64,000 nt of DNA from Delphinapterus leucas. Its lineage: Eukaryota; Chordata; Mammalia; Artiodactyla; Monodontidae. The DNA lies in NCBI RefSeq assembly GCF_002288925.2, contig NW_022098049.1, positions 6,316,846 through 6,380,845 on the forward strand, read 5' to 3'. The notes under the pieces were generated by a model. That model saw only the letters and a program-made list of their open reading frames with translations. It did not search any database and had not been told where the DNA came from. A program made the position numbers and the translations under genes. Below, in pieces: positions 44,745 through 56,674 of this stretch; position 1 is the stretch's first letter; each line of letters starts with the position of its first letter.

Positions 44745-45715
44745 TTCACATTTCCTAGTGTGTCAAAGGGTACTCAAATACACTGAAGTGGTGGTTAATA
44801 CAGATATTGTTATTTAATCAGAATAATTCAGCATAACTTGGAGGATGGGGGGGGACTACCAAGGTCCAATTGTATAGCACAGAAGCTATACTGACCTGTG
44901 CTGAGTCATCCTTGGTATTTGGATTTTCCTTCTGCTTAGAAGCCCCATTTAATTTTCAACATTTCCACTCCTCCCATTGCAGTGGGATTGATGTTCCCTT
45001 CATCATAGAATTGCCTCTGGGACTGAGATGGACCAAAGCCTTCATGTGTGGTCTATCAGTGGACCATTGGTAGAAAGTCAAGGCAGACCCTGAAATATTC
45101 GAGAACACTCTTTCAAACTAATATTCTCACCTGTCCTTTTTCTTTGCCTTTCTTCCTTTCATCCTACTGCCTCAGAAAGTTGTAGGAAGCTAATGTACGT
45201 CCCTGCCTGTCTTCTGATCTACCTTAAAGCTGTTTCCCCACAGCATGACTGAGGCACATGTCTTATCCTGGACAAAGGTCCTGGATACAGCTCCGTTCAT
45301 GTAGAAGCTTCTGTCACTCACCACTTGGCTGCAGAGATTGTTTCTCTAGAGTGGAAGCAATGTAAGGCACAAGTTGGTGTTCACTATTTCTCTGTTGTGC
45401 CAGGTATCCCCACTTTTGTTAAAGAGGGAGAAAAGAAGAAAATCTCTAGGCTATAGAGAATAGCATCCTACGAGGGTCTTACAAATCTAGACTAATTGAT
45501 CTTACCTTTACTAGTCTTAGTTTTATAGAACCTCTAGAACTTCCTCAGTGATGACTCTTCTAGCCCACATTCTTGACATTGTTATCTGAAACCACCCCCA
45601 ATACACCCTAGGATCCAGGTTTTTGGTCACTGCATTGGGAATTGGGACAGTGGAGTTAAAAAATGAAAGCATGCAACTATAGGGCTCCATCAGGTATGTT
45701 TTAGTTTAACTTCTA
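44745..45715. other. Unassigned
   Basis: No gene or repeat is firmly recognised. L2-like text (CTAGAGTGGAAGCAATGTAAG) lies near 45346. Confidence 0.4.
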
Positions 45716-45719
45716 TCTC

Positions 45720-45880
45720 ATGCTTAATAGTGGCAAGAGACCTGGATTCCAGTCCTGGTTCTTAAACCATCATCGTGTGGTTTTGAATAAACTCTTCCCT
45801 CACGAGGAATCAATTCCTTCAGCTATCAAATAGAAAGCTTTAATCATACTCTCTAAGCATCCTGGGATTGGATTGTGAGA
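45720..45880 (+). repeat. MIR SINE
   Basis: AGACCTGGATTCCAGTCCTG, GTGTGGTTTTGAATAAACTC and CAATTCCTTCAGCTATC are forward MIR, strongly diverged. Confidence 0.6.
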
Positions 45881-45884
45881 TCAC

Positions 45885-46370
45885 ATCTTTCTTTGCATCT
45901 GTCATTGAGTTTTCTGTGTAAAATGCAACTTGAGGAAAATTCTGTGTGAATCTGTACCCCAAGCTATCCTAAATATGGCAAAGCAAATCCATTTCCTGTT
46001 AAGTTTCCTTGGAAGCACAAAAAAGCAGAGATTGTGACTTCTCAGTTAAGTACATTTTTTCCCCCAGACCTACTTGAGGGAGGATGGGATGGGAACACTG
46101 TGTCAGACAAAATTAAAACGTACCACACAAGTGGAGCCCTCTGCTAATCCAAACAGACTGACGGGGGTGGATGGACAAAGTCTGAATAATTTTAATGCAG
46201 GCATGAAGATAGGCCACACAGTTAGATCCGAATTTAAATAACCTCACTTCACATGTTGCATTTTAAAGCCCCCTCACAAGCACTCAGAAAACTTCCAAAT
46301 GTTTCATTTTGAGAAGCAGATGCCACTGGATGTAGACCATTCCTCTATTGTCTTCTCCTTTCTGCGTTCC
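45885..46370. other. Unassigned, repeat-poor
   Basis: Unique-looking sequence with AATAATTTTAATGCAGGCAT and TTTAAATAACCTCACTTCAC. Could be conserved non-coding DNA; no direct evidence. Confidence 0.35.
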
Positions 46371-46374
46371 CCAG

Positions 46375-46436
46375 GGTTAACCGCTTGTTCTCCAGGACTG
46401 AGAATTCTGGAAGATGGGGATTCCTCTGAAGAGACA
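46375..46436 (+). other. Exon-like segment with strong splice signals
   Basis: Sixty-two bases preceded by a long pyrimidine tract and CCCCAG, and followed by GAGACA/GTAAGTG, close to the ideal donor. One frame is open and reads LTACSPGLRILEDGDSSEET. No neighbouring exon or protein family is recognised, so it may be an exon of an unknown transcript, a decoy, or chance. Confidence 0.25.
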
Positions 46437-46584
46437 GTAAGTGTCTCACTGTTTTGGCCTGAATCTCATATGATATGGGCTTGGTAAGTGACATGTTCAT
46501 AGGATCCTCTGAGACAGTGTCCCAGGTACAGGCCAGAAGAGGCAGATGTTTGTCAGCAGCTACGTGAGGCACCACCCGATTGGC

Positions 46585-46720
46585 CAAAACTCATTTAGCA
46601 TCTCCTCGATGCCAAGAACCATTCTAGGTACCAGGAATAAAGTGGTGAGCAAAACAGTGTAGTCCCTGCCTTCCTGGAACTTATTGTCTTTTAAGTGTAG
46701 CCAGAGGAAAGATTTAAATT
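46585..46720. repeat. Ancient interspersed repeat fragment
   Basis: CCATTCTAGGTACCAGGAAT, AGTGGTGAGCAAAACAGTG and CCCTGCCTTCCTGGAACTTA match the 5' module of the unnamed family. Confidence 0.6.
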
Positions 46721-46724
46721 ACCA

Positions 46725-47865
46725 GTGAAGAAAGTAAATTGGTGCCAATTCGCTTGTCCAAAGGGTGAGGTGAGATCATAAGCAGACAGAGTTCAAAGCT
46801 TCAAAGTGAGTGGGTTGATGTGAGGTGGAAGGCAATATAGGCAGAGCAAGCTGTTCAGAGGATATGGAAGAAGGTGAGAATAGTGGAGGCTCACTTCTTG
46901 TGGAACAAACTGAGTAATAAAAATCAGATTGTTTAGCTTTAAAGAACTCTTTTGGATAGGAGAGTAGACAGTCAACAAAGACCTCCTTCTTGCTTTGCCT
47001 TTTATTCTGCCAAACCAGATCTTCTTTAATCTTAAAATTATGCATTTTGGATATTTTCATTTGATATATTCATATGTATTCCCCTTCTTTCTTTTCCTTT
47101 GTTACTCTTCTCCGTATACATAGCTCAAATGAATGGCAAGATATTTGTTTAGCTCCTAAAATGTGTTCCAAGTGACCTTGTGACTATATTTTCACAGGTA
47201 GTGTAGTTCTAGGTATTATTTGTATGAAGGACTTCTGTAAATCAAAATATAACTAGAGGAGAGCGAGAAAGATAAAGGATGACTCAGAAATTATTGTCAT
47301 CTCAAGAAACTTTCATGGAGCCAAGGTTAGTGCACCAGGAAAAGAAAAGGTTTGGATATTTGAAGGCAGCATAGCAACTGCCTTCAAATCACTGATGAGA
47401 TGAAATGTGAATAAGGAATTAAGCATGTGTGATGATGAATGCTGGGGAATTATAAGGAGAAAGCTATAGACTCAATCTGATGAAGAATGCATATATAGAA
47501 AGAGATGTGCAATACTGCTATGAGTTTTCTAAGGAGGTATTATGCATATGCATAAGCATAGGGTGGGGAGTAATGTGATACGTGCCTCCTGTGGGACACA
47601 CGGTGATGGACCACGCACATCTCCCTTTAATGAGAACTTGCAACCCCAGCTGTAAGTCCTTCCAGGGATTGTCTGAGTTCTAGAAAGCTACCTCACCCAA
47701 AGTCATGCCCCTTCTCAAGACAACCCAGATTCAGTGACTGATCATTGGGAGTATAAAGGACTGATCCAACTTTAAATAAGTCTGGAAGGCCAGCGCCTGT
47801 CCTTTAATACGGCTTCTACTAAGAATAATAGCAAAATAATAATAAGAAGAAGCATAAGGATTATA
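46725..47865. other. Unassigned
   Basis: No gene seen. The 94-codon minus-strand frame at 46776-47060 has no recognised domain. Parts may be more of the unnamed ancient repeat. Confidence 0.4.
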
Positions 47866-47869
47866 ATAA

Positions 47870-48040
47870 TAGCTTCCATGTAGGGGGTCCCTATTACATG
47901 CCAGGCACTATGCTAAGAATTTGACAACACTTAATTCTCCTGACAACTCCTGTGATGTATTATTATTTTACAAATTATGTATTTTACAAATGTGACAACT
48001 CAGACTTCGACCAATTAAGTTACTTGTCCAAAGCTAGGAA
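47870..48040 (-). repeat. MIR SINE
   Basis: TTACATGCCAGGCACTATGC, TTAATTCTCCTGACAACTCC and AGTTACTTGTCCAAAGCTAG are reverse MIR. Confidence 0.78.
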
Positions 48041-48044
48041 GTGA

Positions 48045-48645
48045 AAACAAAACATTTGTTGAATTGATGTATAAATTCCATAACCCTGATAGTTCAACCT
48101 GTTGTAGAGCCAATTCTTCAGATAAAGACTTGATTTATCTGAATTAATTAACTAAAATTAATTAATTCCGGTAAATCCTTGATTTGGAATAGAATTTTGG
48201 AAATTAAAGCAATGATCTGTTTTTTTTTTAGACAGATAATGTTGAAAATTGGTAAAAAAAATCGGAAAATCTAAGATACAACCCCTCTCCTGCCATGAAT
48301 GGTGGCAAAAAAATGTGTGGAATTTCCTCTTTCTCTGCATTACAGTAAAGTAATCTCTATGGGTTTTTTGGGGGTATTTGAAAAACAATAGTGTCTGAAC
48401 ATCCCTGTCAGACAGGAAATAATGAATAAGCCTCCTAAGTGAAGTAAAAAGGGATAATTCTTCATCCTGGTTTGATCAAAACCAGCATTGTGAAAATGAG
48501 TTTAAAAATATGCTTTAGGTACATCTTCTGACCAAGCCAGTTTTCTACTTCAATGAAATTAATTGAAAATTCTTCTCCACACCATCAGCACCCTCTACCT
48601 CCTAAGTCCCTATGCAGACAGAGACGTAAATGGGGAGTCCCAGCT
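48045..48645. other. Unassigned
   Basis: AT-rich sequence. No gene or repeat named. Confidence 0.4.
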
Positions 48646-48649
48646 TTGT

Positions 48650-48800
48650 GAATGAGAGGCACTGGACCCAATGCCCGGAATCTGGGTTGGCTGTGGCCTG
48701 GTGGGCAAGTCTTTTCCCCTCTGTGGGCTCCAGTTCCTCCTTTTGAATCAGGTGACAACAACCAACCTGATCCCCAAGGCTTCTTTCAGCCACACCTTCT
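48650..48800 (+). repeat. MIR SINE
   Basis: GTGGCCTGGTGGGCAAGTCT, CCCCTCTGTGGGCTCCAGTT and CCAAGGCTTCTTTCAGCC recall forward MIR. Confidence 0.55.
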
Positions 48801-48899
48801 TTGATTCTGAATCACAATAGACGTTATCACCAAGTCTTCAAAAATACGTTGTTTTGCTCTAGAAAATTCTTACAGTATTGAGAATGCAGCCAGACAAAA

Positions 48900-49740
48900 C
48901 CAATATACTCATTCATTCATTCATTTTTTTCAGCAAGTGCTTCTTGAATGACTGCTATGCTCAATGCGTTGACATAGGTAGGCTCAGGGGCTGACACAGT
49001 GAAAAAAATTAAATAAATCCTGTCCTCATGAAGCCTCAGCTGTGCTAGAAGAAGATGGACAATAGGCAAGGGAACAAGTAAAATAAAAACTGTGTCAGAT
49101 AATGAAAAGTGAAATAAAACAGGGTAACAGAGTGGACAGCATGGAATGTTGACCTGAAACAAATAAGACTGTCGGGTTTATTCGGGATCAACAGAGAATT
49201 GCAATTCAGGATCTGCAACTATGGTGAACAACATGCAAGTCCCCTGACGGCAAGGGAAGGAGACCTCTCTTACAGACAGTAAAAGGAAGTTGGGAGGGCT
49301 ATCATAAACGCAGACTCCATGGCTGTTGATTGGCTGAGTCCTTGCCAGGAAAGAAGAGGAGTCTTTCTTCTTCCTGTCGGGCTCTGCTATCGTCGCTGGG
49401 TATGAGAGCTCCCCCTTCTGGTCTCTGATTGTATGTAGTGGAGGTTTCCTCTTATTTTTTTATTTGTTTTTAACAGGAGGTAAGAAGGGGTTGATTTAAC
49501 AGAGTGGTCACGGTCACGGAAGACCAGGCATTATATAAGAGACAGTAGAGGCAAGGGAGAGAGTAAGCTAAAATGACATCTGGGGGAAAGAGCTTGCCAT
49601 GCAGAGGGAATGCAATGAGAGGATCCTGAGGCAGAAGCAACTTGGTGAAGTCAAGGAAAGCAAGACCACTGTGGCTGCAGCAATTTGAGGAAGAGGTGGC
49701 ATGACCTGACTTAGTTGTTGCACTCACTGTTCCATTGAAA
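48900..49740. repeat. Ancient interspersed repeat, split
   Basis: The 5' module at about 48905-49150 (ATTCATTCATTCATTTTTT, TGACTGCTATGCTCAATGCG, AAATAAAACAGGGTAACAGA) and a later module at about 49500-49740 (AGAGCTTGCCATGCAGAGGG, GAGGATCCTGAGGCAGAAGC) are in family order. About 350 bp of unassigned sequence lies between. Confidence 0.55.
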
Positions 49741-51443
49741 AGAGATTGAAGTGAGGCCAGGGTAAATGCAAGGTGGTGGGGTTAGCAGTCCTTCTATAAA
49801 AGACTGCATTGTGGAGGTGACGACCTCATAGATGGTGTGCCTGGGTTCTCACCCTCCAAGGTGAGTCTGCAGAGCTTATCCTTGGGTATGACACAATCAC
49901 CTGCTGTACTTTTCCAGAGATTTGATCATGGCTTATTGTAAAACACACGGGATTTTAAAAACACTAAGAGATAACGTGTAAGTCATTCATAAATTCCTCC
50001 TTAACTTTGGAGCATGGAAAACCTTTCTGCTCATACACCACAAGCAGGAAGCTGATATGCTTAGTTTATAAAAGACTAAAACATTGAGGGGCAAAGAACC
50101 AAAAACTTGATAGAAAAATGAGGGAAGAAGCATGAACAGACAAATCATAGACAATATATAAAAATATTCCTTCAGTACATGAAAAAATGTTCAATTTGAC
50201 TCAAAGCAAATACTAAGATACAATTTTCACCTATCAGACCGGCAAAAGTTAAAAAACATAACACCATATTTCATTTTCAAGGCTTCTGGGAAATAGATAC
50301 TCTCATACATTGCAGGTGCAAATGCAAACTGATTCAAATATTTTGGAAAGAAATTTGGCAAACACTAACACAATTATATATATACTTACTTTTTGACCCA
50401 TCAAACCTGCAGTTAGGAACTTACCATAAAAATGAACTTCCTGGAGAAAAATGCATATGCAAAGAGCTTTGATTGGAACATTGTTATAACTGCAAAATAT
50501 TAGGAACAATATAAATGCCCAATATCTAGGAGAGTGATTGAATAAACTTTGGTACATCCACACAATGGAGTTCTATACAATTGTAAAAAGAATGAGGAAG
50601 ATCTCTATATACACATATAGAGTGATTTCTAGGATACATTGTTAAGTGAAAAAAGCAAAGTGCAAAATATTATCTATACTATGCTACCCTTTTTTTGTAA
50701 GAAAGAAGGTGATATAAGAAAATGAACATGATGTATCTGTTCATTTGTGCAAAAGAAGTACAGGAAGGATAAACCAGAAACCAATAAGATTGGTTACCCA
50801 CATGGGTCAGTGGAAATAGGGTAGAAAGAGAGGATGGACAGAAACAAGGGAGAAAGGATGAGAGGCATATTCCCTGAAAATACTTTTTTATATGGTTTTA
50901 ACTCTTAGAACAATAATAATGTTTCACATACTCAAAAATATGTGTAAATAATTAAAATCAAGATGTGAGGAAAATCCAGTGGAATGTAAATAATAACCAA
51001 TAAACCTAACTGTATTATAAAGGAACAGCATAACCACACTGATGAAGGTGGGAAAGAGAAAAACTAACCTAAGTAATCTTAAGAAATAGTATTTTGTCTG
51101 TACACTGTAAGGCTAAAGACAAAAAGAACCCCACAAACTATTGCTAACTTGTGTTATAATAGTACTATTACTGTTATTATATAATAGGGTTTATTAGGAT
51201 ATTAGCATATATATTAATAACAGTAAATTTATTTTCACAGAGCTATAGATTCATAATACTGAAACGTTATTGAATACTAAGATTAAGCAGATATATTGTG
51301 GATAATAAGATTCAGGTTCCTCACCGTCAGAGAAAGGATTTACACATATGGAGACGGCAAGAATATGTCAAGTGCTGATGAACTGGATTCAAAAGCATCA
51401 ATATGATCTCATAATTTTTAATGTAGATGGATAGATAGATAGA

Positions 51444-51545
51444 TATAAATGTGTATACAGATAAATACATAAACGCTTTCTAATTCTCATCTATAAATGT
51501 GTATACAGATGGGGATAAATACATAAACGCTTTCTAATTCTCATC
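51444..51545 (+). repeat. Tandem duplication, about 50 bp unit
   Basis: A 48 bp unit at 51444-51491 beginning TATAAATGTGTATACAGA and ending TTTCTAATTCTCATC repeats at 51492-51545. The second copy carries six extra bases (GGGGAT). A short GATA run lies just before it. Confidence 0.9.
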
Positions 51546-51831
51546 TCTGAATAAGCCTAGATGTAAATGACACCTCAGCAACAATTAGCACACCTAGCAC
51601 CCAGGTATTGGTTTCTAAACAAATTATGGGTAGCTTAAAATTGGACATGGTGAGAATTTGCACATCATGGAAATCAGGAAACAAAAAACAACAACAACAA
51701 AAATAAATATGGCTTTCATTTTTGCTTTCCTAGTTTTTCCTTTTTTTTTTTTTTTTTTTGAGAACCAGCTTACCAGTATATCATTGTCTTATGATACCAG
51801 CATAAGAACATGCCTAAAAAATCATGGTGTT

Positions 51832-52033
51832 GGGCTTCCCTGGTGGTGCAGCGGTTGAGAGTCTGCCTGCCAATGCAGGGGACACGGGTTCGTGCCCCGG
51901 TCCAGGAAGATCCCACATGCCGCGGAGCGGCTGGGCCCGTGAGCCATGGCCGCTGAGCCTGTGTGTCCAGAGCCTGTGCTCCGCAACGGGAGAGGCCACA
52001 ACAGTGAGAGGCCCACGTACCGCAAAAAAAAAA
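51832..52033 (+). mobile_element. Cetacean CHR-type SINE
   Basis: GGGCTTCCCTGGTGGTGCAG to GCCCACGTACCGC and an A-run. AAAAAATCATGGTGTT at 51816-51831 and 52034-52049 is a duplication of up to 16 bp, the leading A's being ambiguous with the tail. Confidence 0.93.
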
Positions 52034-53299
52034 AAAAAATCATGGTGTTATTCCTAAAGAATCTAGGAGCCAATTTGAAGGAGCTCCTAATAGCTCAATC
52101 TGGTTCAATATGTGCAAGAAAATAAATAATGATAGTAATGGATTATAATTCTCAAAAGCTAAAATAAATATCCATAAGTTAGACTGGTATAAAAATTTTA
52201 AAAGAATGAAGAAATAAATGGGAGAGAAGGAAAAACTCTACCTTACAGTAGAGCTTTAATTAATAAATGTAGAAGGAAAAATAGAAATAGAAAATCACCC
52301 TTTGGGGAACACCATAGTGATAACTGTTGCAGGGAAGAACTGTTGATAGATAATAAAATTAATGGGTGAAAGTATTATGAGGAACAGGTTATTTACATCA
52401 TCTCATAATATCTCCCAACAAATTCGTCATTGAGTACAAAGGGGGAAATTGTAACTTTATAGGAGAGAAATCTGGCAGATATAACTTTATGCAAGGATTA
52501 TTAAATCACCTGTAGTAATCAGACAGCAACATTGTGTACCTCCTGATAAGGTGCTCTGAGAAGGGCATGATATTGCTTTGGTGGTGGTATTTTTTTTACC
52601 AAAAATGCATACCTGAGTTTCATCATAGGGAGAAAAAAAATACAAACTTAAATTGAGGGATAGTCTACAAAATAACTAGCCAAGATTCTTCAAAAGTGTC
52701 AAGTCATGAGAATGATGGAGAGACATGCCACAATGAAGGATGATGAGAAAACATGACATCCAAGTGCCATATGGAATCTGCACCAGCTCCTAGACAAGGA
52801 GCAGGACTTTAATGAGACAATCGATAAAATCTGCATAAAGTCTGTAGATGAGATAATGCCATTGTATCAGCATTAACTTCCTAGTTTTGATACTTTTACC
52901 ATGGTTATATATATAAATTTACATTTAGGGAACCTGAGTGAAAAGTATATGGGAACTTTGCAACGTTTCTCTAAATCTGAAATTATTTTAAAATTAAAAG
53001 TTGGAAATTTAAAATAAAGTAAAACAAATATATAAATAAAGTTATTAATGCTCTCCTCTTCCAAATATCCTGCTTTGGAACACCACTGAGATAAATACTA
53101 TTATCAATTTGGTATATTTTGAAGTGCACAATTCCACGGCCTTTAGTAGGTGCATATATTGTATATTTTCATATCATTTTTTGCTGTATCTGAGGGTCCA
53201 GATGACAGGCTTATGTTTATTTTATTAACTGCTAAATACTTACCACCCAATCTTCGTCACATAAAGCCCCTAATATACATTCATTTAAAAAATTGGCAA

Positions 53300-53515
53300 T
53301 ATATATGGGCTTATATCTTAGTCCTATAATTTGCCAGCTGTGTGGTTTTGCAAAAATTGATTACCTTTCTGAGTCTTGAATTGATCATCAGCAAAATGGG
53401 CATATCCTTGACTACCTCATGAGGTTATCATGAGGCTTAAATGACATATATGTAGAAAGCATGTAGCAGAGTCCTTGGTACCCAGCAAACGTTCGATCTG
53501 TGCTGATTCTTCTTT
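53300..53515 (+). repeat. MIR SINE
   Basis: AATTTGCCAGCTGTGTGGTT, TTCTGAGTCTTGAATTGATC, CATCAGCAAAATGGGCATAT and CCTCATGAGGTTATCATGAG are forward MIR. Confidence 0.85.
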
Positions 53516-53519
53516 CTCC

Positions 53520-54595
53520 CCCAAGCATCAAAATATTTCTAGCTATTTCAAAGGGATCACATTAGATCCTGCAGCCAGTATGCTGTTCATATTTTTTTTC
53601 CAGTTTGATCCCTGAGTTAGAGTCTGCCAAGTTACTTTTAAAATTGCTATTTCTCGGCTTTAGGTAAAGTTCTCATGATATTAGATTTATTTTAGCTTCC
53701 CCATCCCACAGGTTGAAATGTTTAGATCATCCTTAGATGCCATAGTTGTATGACTGTGTAGGTTCTGGCTTACAAAATCCTTTACATCCAAGACTATTTG
53801 CAGGAGAATTGGGAGATAGGCCATTTATCAGGACCGTCCTTTGGACTGAGCCAGGTGATTCACATTTGTTCTTTTTCTCCTACTGTGAAGTAGGAGTGAT
53901 GCCTGTTTTATGAAATTCAGGAAACTGAATGTCAAGGAGGTCGTGTTCTAATAGCAACGCATAAGACTGAAAGATAAAACCAATAAATTAGTAATTAAAA
54001 AATAAAAATATAGGCAAACAAAATGGAAGAGCCCAAATAGGCAAAATCAGTTATCAATCACAGCCTGCATTCCTCACATCAATGGACGGGAAACGTGTTT
54101 CTTGCCCCTGGCATCTCACTTTTGCATATACTGATGTGTCTTCTTTATTCATTGAAACTTTTATGACCATCCTACTGTATGTGTTTTTAGGGGAGTACTA
54201 TGCTCCTTACAAATGTGGTAATGGCTCCCTCCCTTTGATGCACTGTAGCAGAGCTCTGATCAAGGTAGCTTTCGACTCCAGGCACTATGTATAAAATAAA
54301 TATTTTTAAAAGATGGTGAAAAAATTCACCCCCTCCTTTATTCTCTCATTTCTCTTTAGTCTTGTTAGTGAGCTCACTCCACCCAGTGTACACTCACCTC
54401 TGTAACAGCCAGAGAGATGGTTTGGTCTGGGGGACCCAAAGTCAAAGACCTGGAGCCTGTAGCTTGAGAAGGCGAGGGTGGCTTCTTTGGACCAAAGTTG
54501 TCCACTCCCTCAGCCCCTCTGTCCTCCCTTCATACTTGGTGTTTCTGATCTGAGGCTGCTTTTCCTACTGTGTTCCTTGAACGTACATGTGCTAC
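53520..54595. other. Unassigned
   Basis: No gene or named repeat. The plus-strand frames at 54082-54294 and 54362-54553 have no domain. Confidence 0.4.
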
Positions 54596-54599
54596 TTAT

Positions 54600-54800
54600 A
54601 GCCCTCTTTTACGGTATACAAGGCCCTTTCCATATACTAACGCATCCCACTGCACAAGCAGCCTGGGAAGTAATGATTATTATGAGCCACATTTTATAGC
54701 TAAACATGGAACATTAGGAGGTTGATTTGTCCCAAGAGCAACAGTTCACAAATGGACAGTCAGGACTTAAACTTGAGAGGATTTTGCTCTTTTGAACACA
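54600..54800 (-). repeat. MIR SINE
   Basis: CCTTTCCATATACTAACGC, AGCCACATTTTATAGCTAAA and GTCAGGACTTAAACTTGAGA recall reverse MIR. Confidence 0.6.
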
Positions 54801-54972
54801 CAATGGCCCTCTGAACATGGCTCCCTTGCAAGTGACCTACAACATACATCACAGACTCATTTAAATGGAAGATCTGGCCCCAGGTGAGTTTCCAGCACTG
54901 AGCCCTTCATCCACCTCTCTCTAATAGGAATATAGGTTTCAAGGCACAGAAAAGCTGAAGCTAAGATAGATG

Positions 54973-55187
54973 GGTTTTTTTGTTTGTTTGTTTTTTGCGG
55001 TATGTGGGCCTCTCACTGGTGTGGCCTCTCCCGTTGCGGAGCACAGGCTCCGGACGCACAGGCTCAGCGGCCATGGCTCACGGGCCCAGCCGCTCCACGG
55101 CATGTGGGATCTTCCCGGACCGGGGCACGAACCCGCGTCCCCTGCATCGGCAGGCGGACTCTCAACCGCTGCACCACCAGGGAAGCC
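54973..55187 (-). mobile_element. Cetacean CHR-type SINE
   Basis: A TTTG-rich tail, GCGGTATGTGGGCCTCTCAC, then CACCAGGGAAGCC. CTAAGATAGATG at 54961-54972 and 55188-55199 is a 12 bp duplication. The 119-codon frame from 54980 is repeat translation. Confidence 0.93.
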
Positions 55188-55199
55188 CTAAGATAGATG

Positions 55200-56380
55200 T
55201 TCTAATGGGCAGTTGCAGCCTTTACATCTCCAGCTGGTCTCTTGGTTTTGAGAGTTGTTCCAAATTGTTGGTCCTGGGTTTCATTCCAACTCTTATCTCT
55301 TCCTTTCTTACAAGTGGAAAAATGAGAAAACTCATATAAACAGACTGGATGGGAAGTAACACAAGGAAGATAGTAACAGGCTGCTGCTATCCATATCTTT
55401 CCCGTTCTCACTAAGAAGAGGATAAAAGGAAAGGAAAGTAGAGGTGGAAGAGAAACCATATGGAAGAGGAAGTGCTCAGCTTAAAGGGCTGTTATGTGCT
55501 AGAAGAATACCAAGGGCAATTCGGATGCCCTTACCCTGGTAACCTTTGGGGAGAAAGACAGTTCAGCTGTGAGATAACTCAGCTGTGTCTTCCAGCACTA
55601 AATAATTAGTTCTAATGAGTTTTCCAAGGGAAATTAATTTTTCAGCACTAAAGGAAAGAGGGATTGAGCCACAGAGAAAACTCTGAGCAGACATTGAAAA
55701 GAGGGTTTTCTAAGGAACTGAAACTAGAGAAGCCTCAACGGCATTATCCATTCTGGCATTCAGAGACATGATATGACCACTCTGCCACCCGGCTCTAGCA
55801 TGTCCAAATGCCCCGGAGTCTCTGAATATGAAGAAACACATACTTTATCTAACCCATCCACATTTCACCGGAAAACTTAGCCACCAATTCACTGTTTGAA
55901 CAATTAGCAAGAATAGCGATTGAGATGGAACCCACAGAGAAGGTGTTAGTTGGAGGAAGAGATTGTAAGGAATAATCCAGCCTGTGTCATCACTACCCCA
56001 GGGAGCACTGTGCACGCTGACCTCTTGCTTATGCTGGAAAGAATGATTATTTGATGGTCCTGTTTGAGAAAAGCAAATAGTCCACATAGCATTTTGAACT
56101 GGGCTGATTGGATTCAGCACTGCCTTTTGAAGCAGGGTAGCTTATGCGACCTCTGGGTCAGATGACTGGTGGATTCTCATAGGACTTCTGTGTATAAAAC
56201 AGAAGAGCCACTGAAAAACGCTATAGGTTTCCCTGTGAGCCACCCTGCTCAGCAGAACAGCCAGGCTTATGCTTGTGCCAGGGTTGCAGCTACTACCAGT
56301 CACTGGGGGCTGGAGAAATGAGACCAGTGGTACCTATTAAACTGGCTGACTTCTTCAATTCAACTTTTGATTTTTGTTTG
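55200..56380. other. Unassigned, mostly repeat-poor
   Basis: No gene recognised. At 55593-55602 and 55645-55654 the decamer CAGCACTAAA repeats around AATAATTAG, TCTAATGAG and AAATTAATTTTT, a cluster of homeodomain-type cores. This may be non-coding regulatory DNA, but the evidence is motif-level only. Confidence 0.3.
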
Positions 56381-56383
56381 CAG

Positions 56384-56416
56384 TCTTCAATTAGTGAAAG
56401 TGTGTCCCTGGAGAAG
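56384..56416 (+). other. Possible 33-base micro-exon
   Basis: Preceded by TGATTTTTGTTTGCAG and followed by GTAAAAG. The 33 bases are a multiple of three and read SSISESVSLEK. The signals are good but short, and no partner exon is visible. Confidence 0.18.
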
Positions 56417-56674
56417 GTAAAAGTCAGCCTCACAGATGAACGCAGCATAGAGGTGTGGGAACACAAAGAGAGCAGACTGTAAGCATGTTAGCATCAGAGC
56501 GAAAAAGGACCAGACTTGCTCCCCTTGTACTTCCTCATAAGGGTATGGCTGATCTTGGGAATGACTGTGAAGTTCAGCTCAGTTCAGCTCATACACATTT
56601 ATTAAGATCCATTATCTGTTGGGATTCAAGCTGGGATGTGGCAGTAGTAGTATGAGAATAGATGAAAATAATGG

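Larger units (their letters stand above)
49960..53010 (+). mobile_element. Old L1-type LINE, ORF2 3' part and long 3' UTR
   Basis: Diverged ORF2 end: TTTTCACCTATCAGACCGGC, ATACTCTCATACATTGCAGG, TTTGGTACATCCACACAATG and TAAGTGAAAAAAGCAAAGTG. A long 3' region then runs to GAAATTATTTTAAAATTAAA. The middle (about 51000-51650) is less certain. A SINE at 51832-52033 interrupts it. No reading frame survives. Confidence 0.65.
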
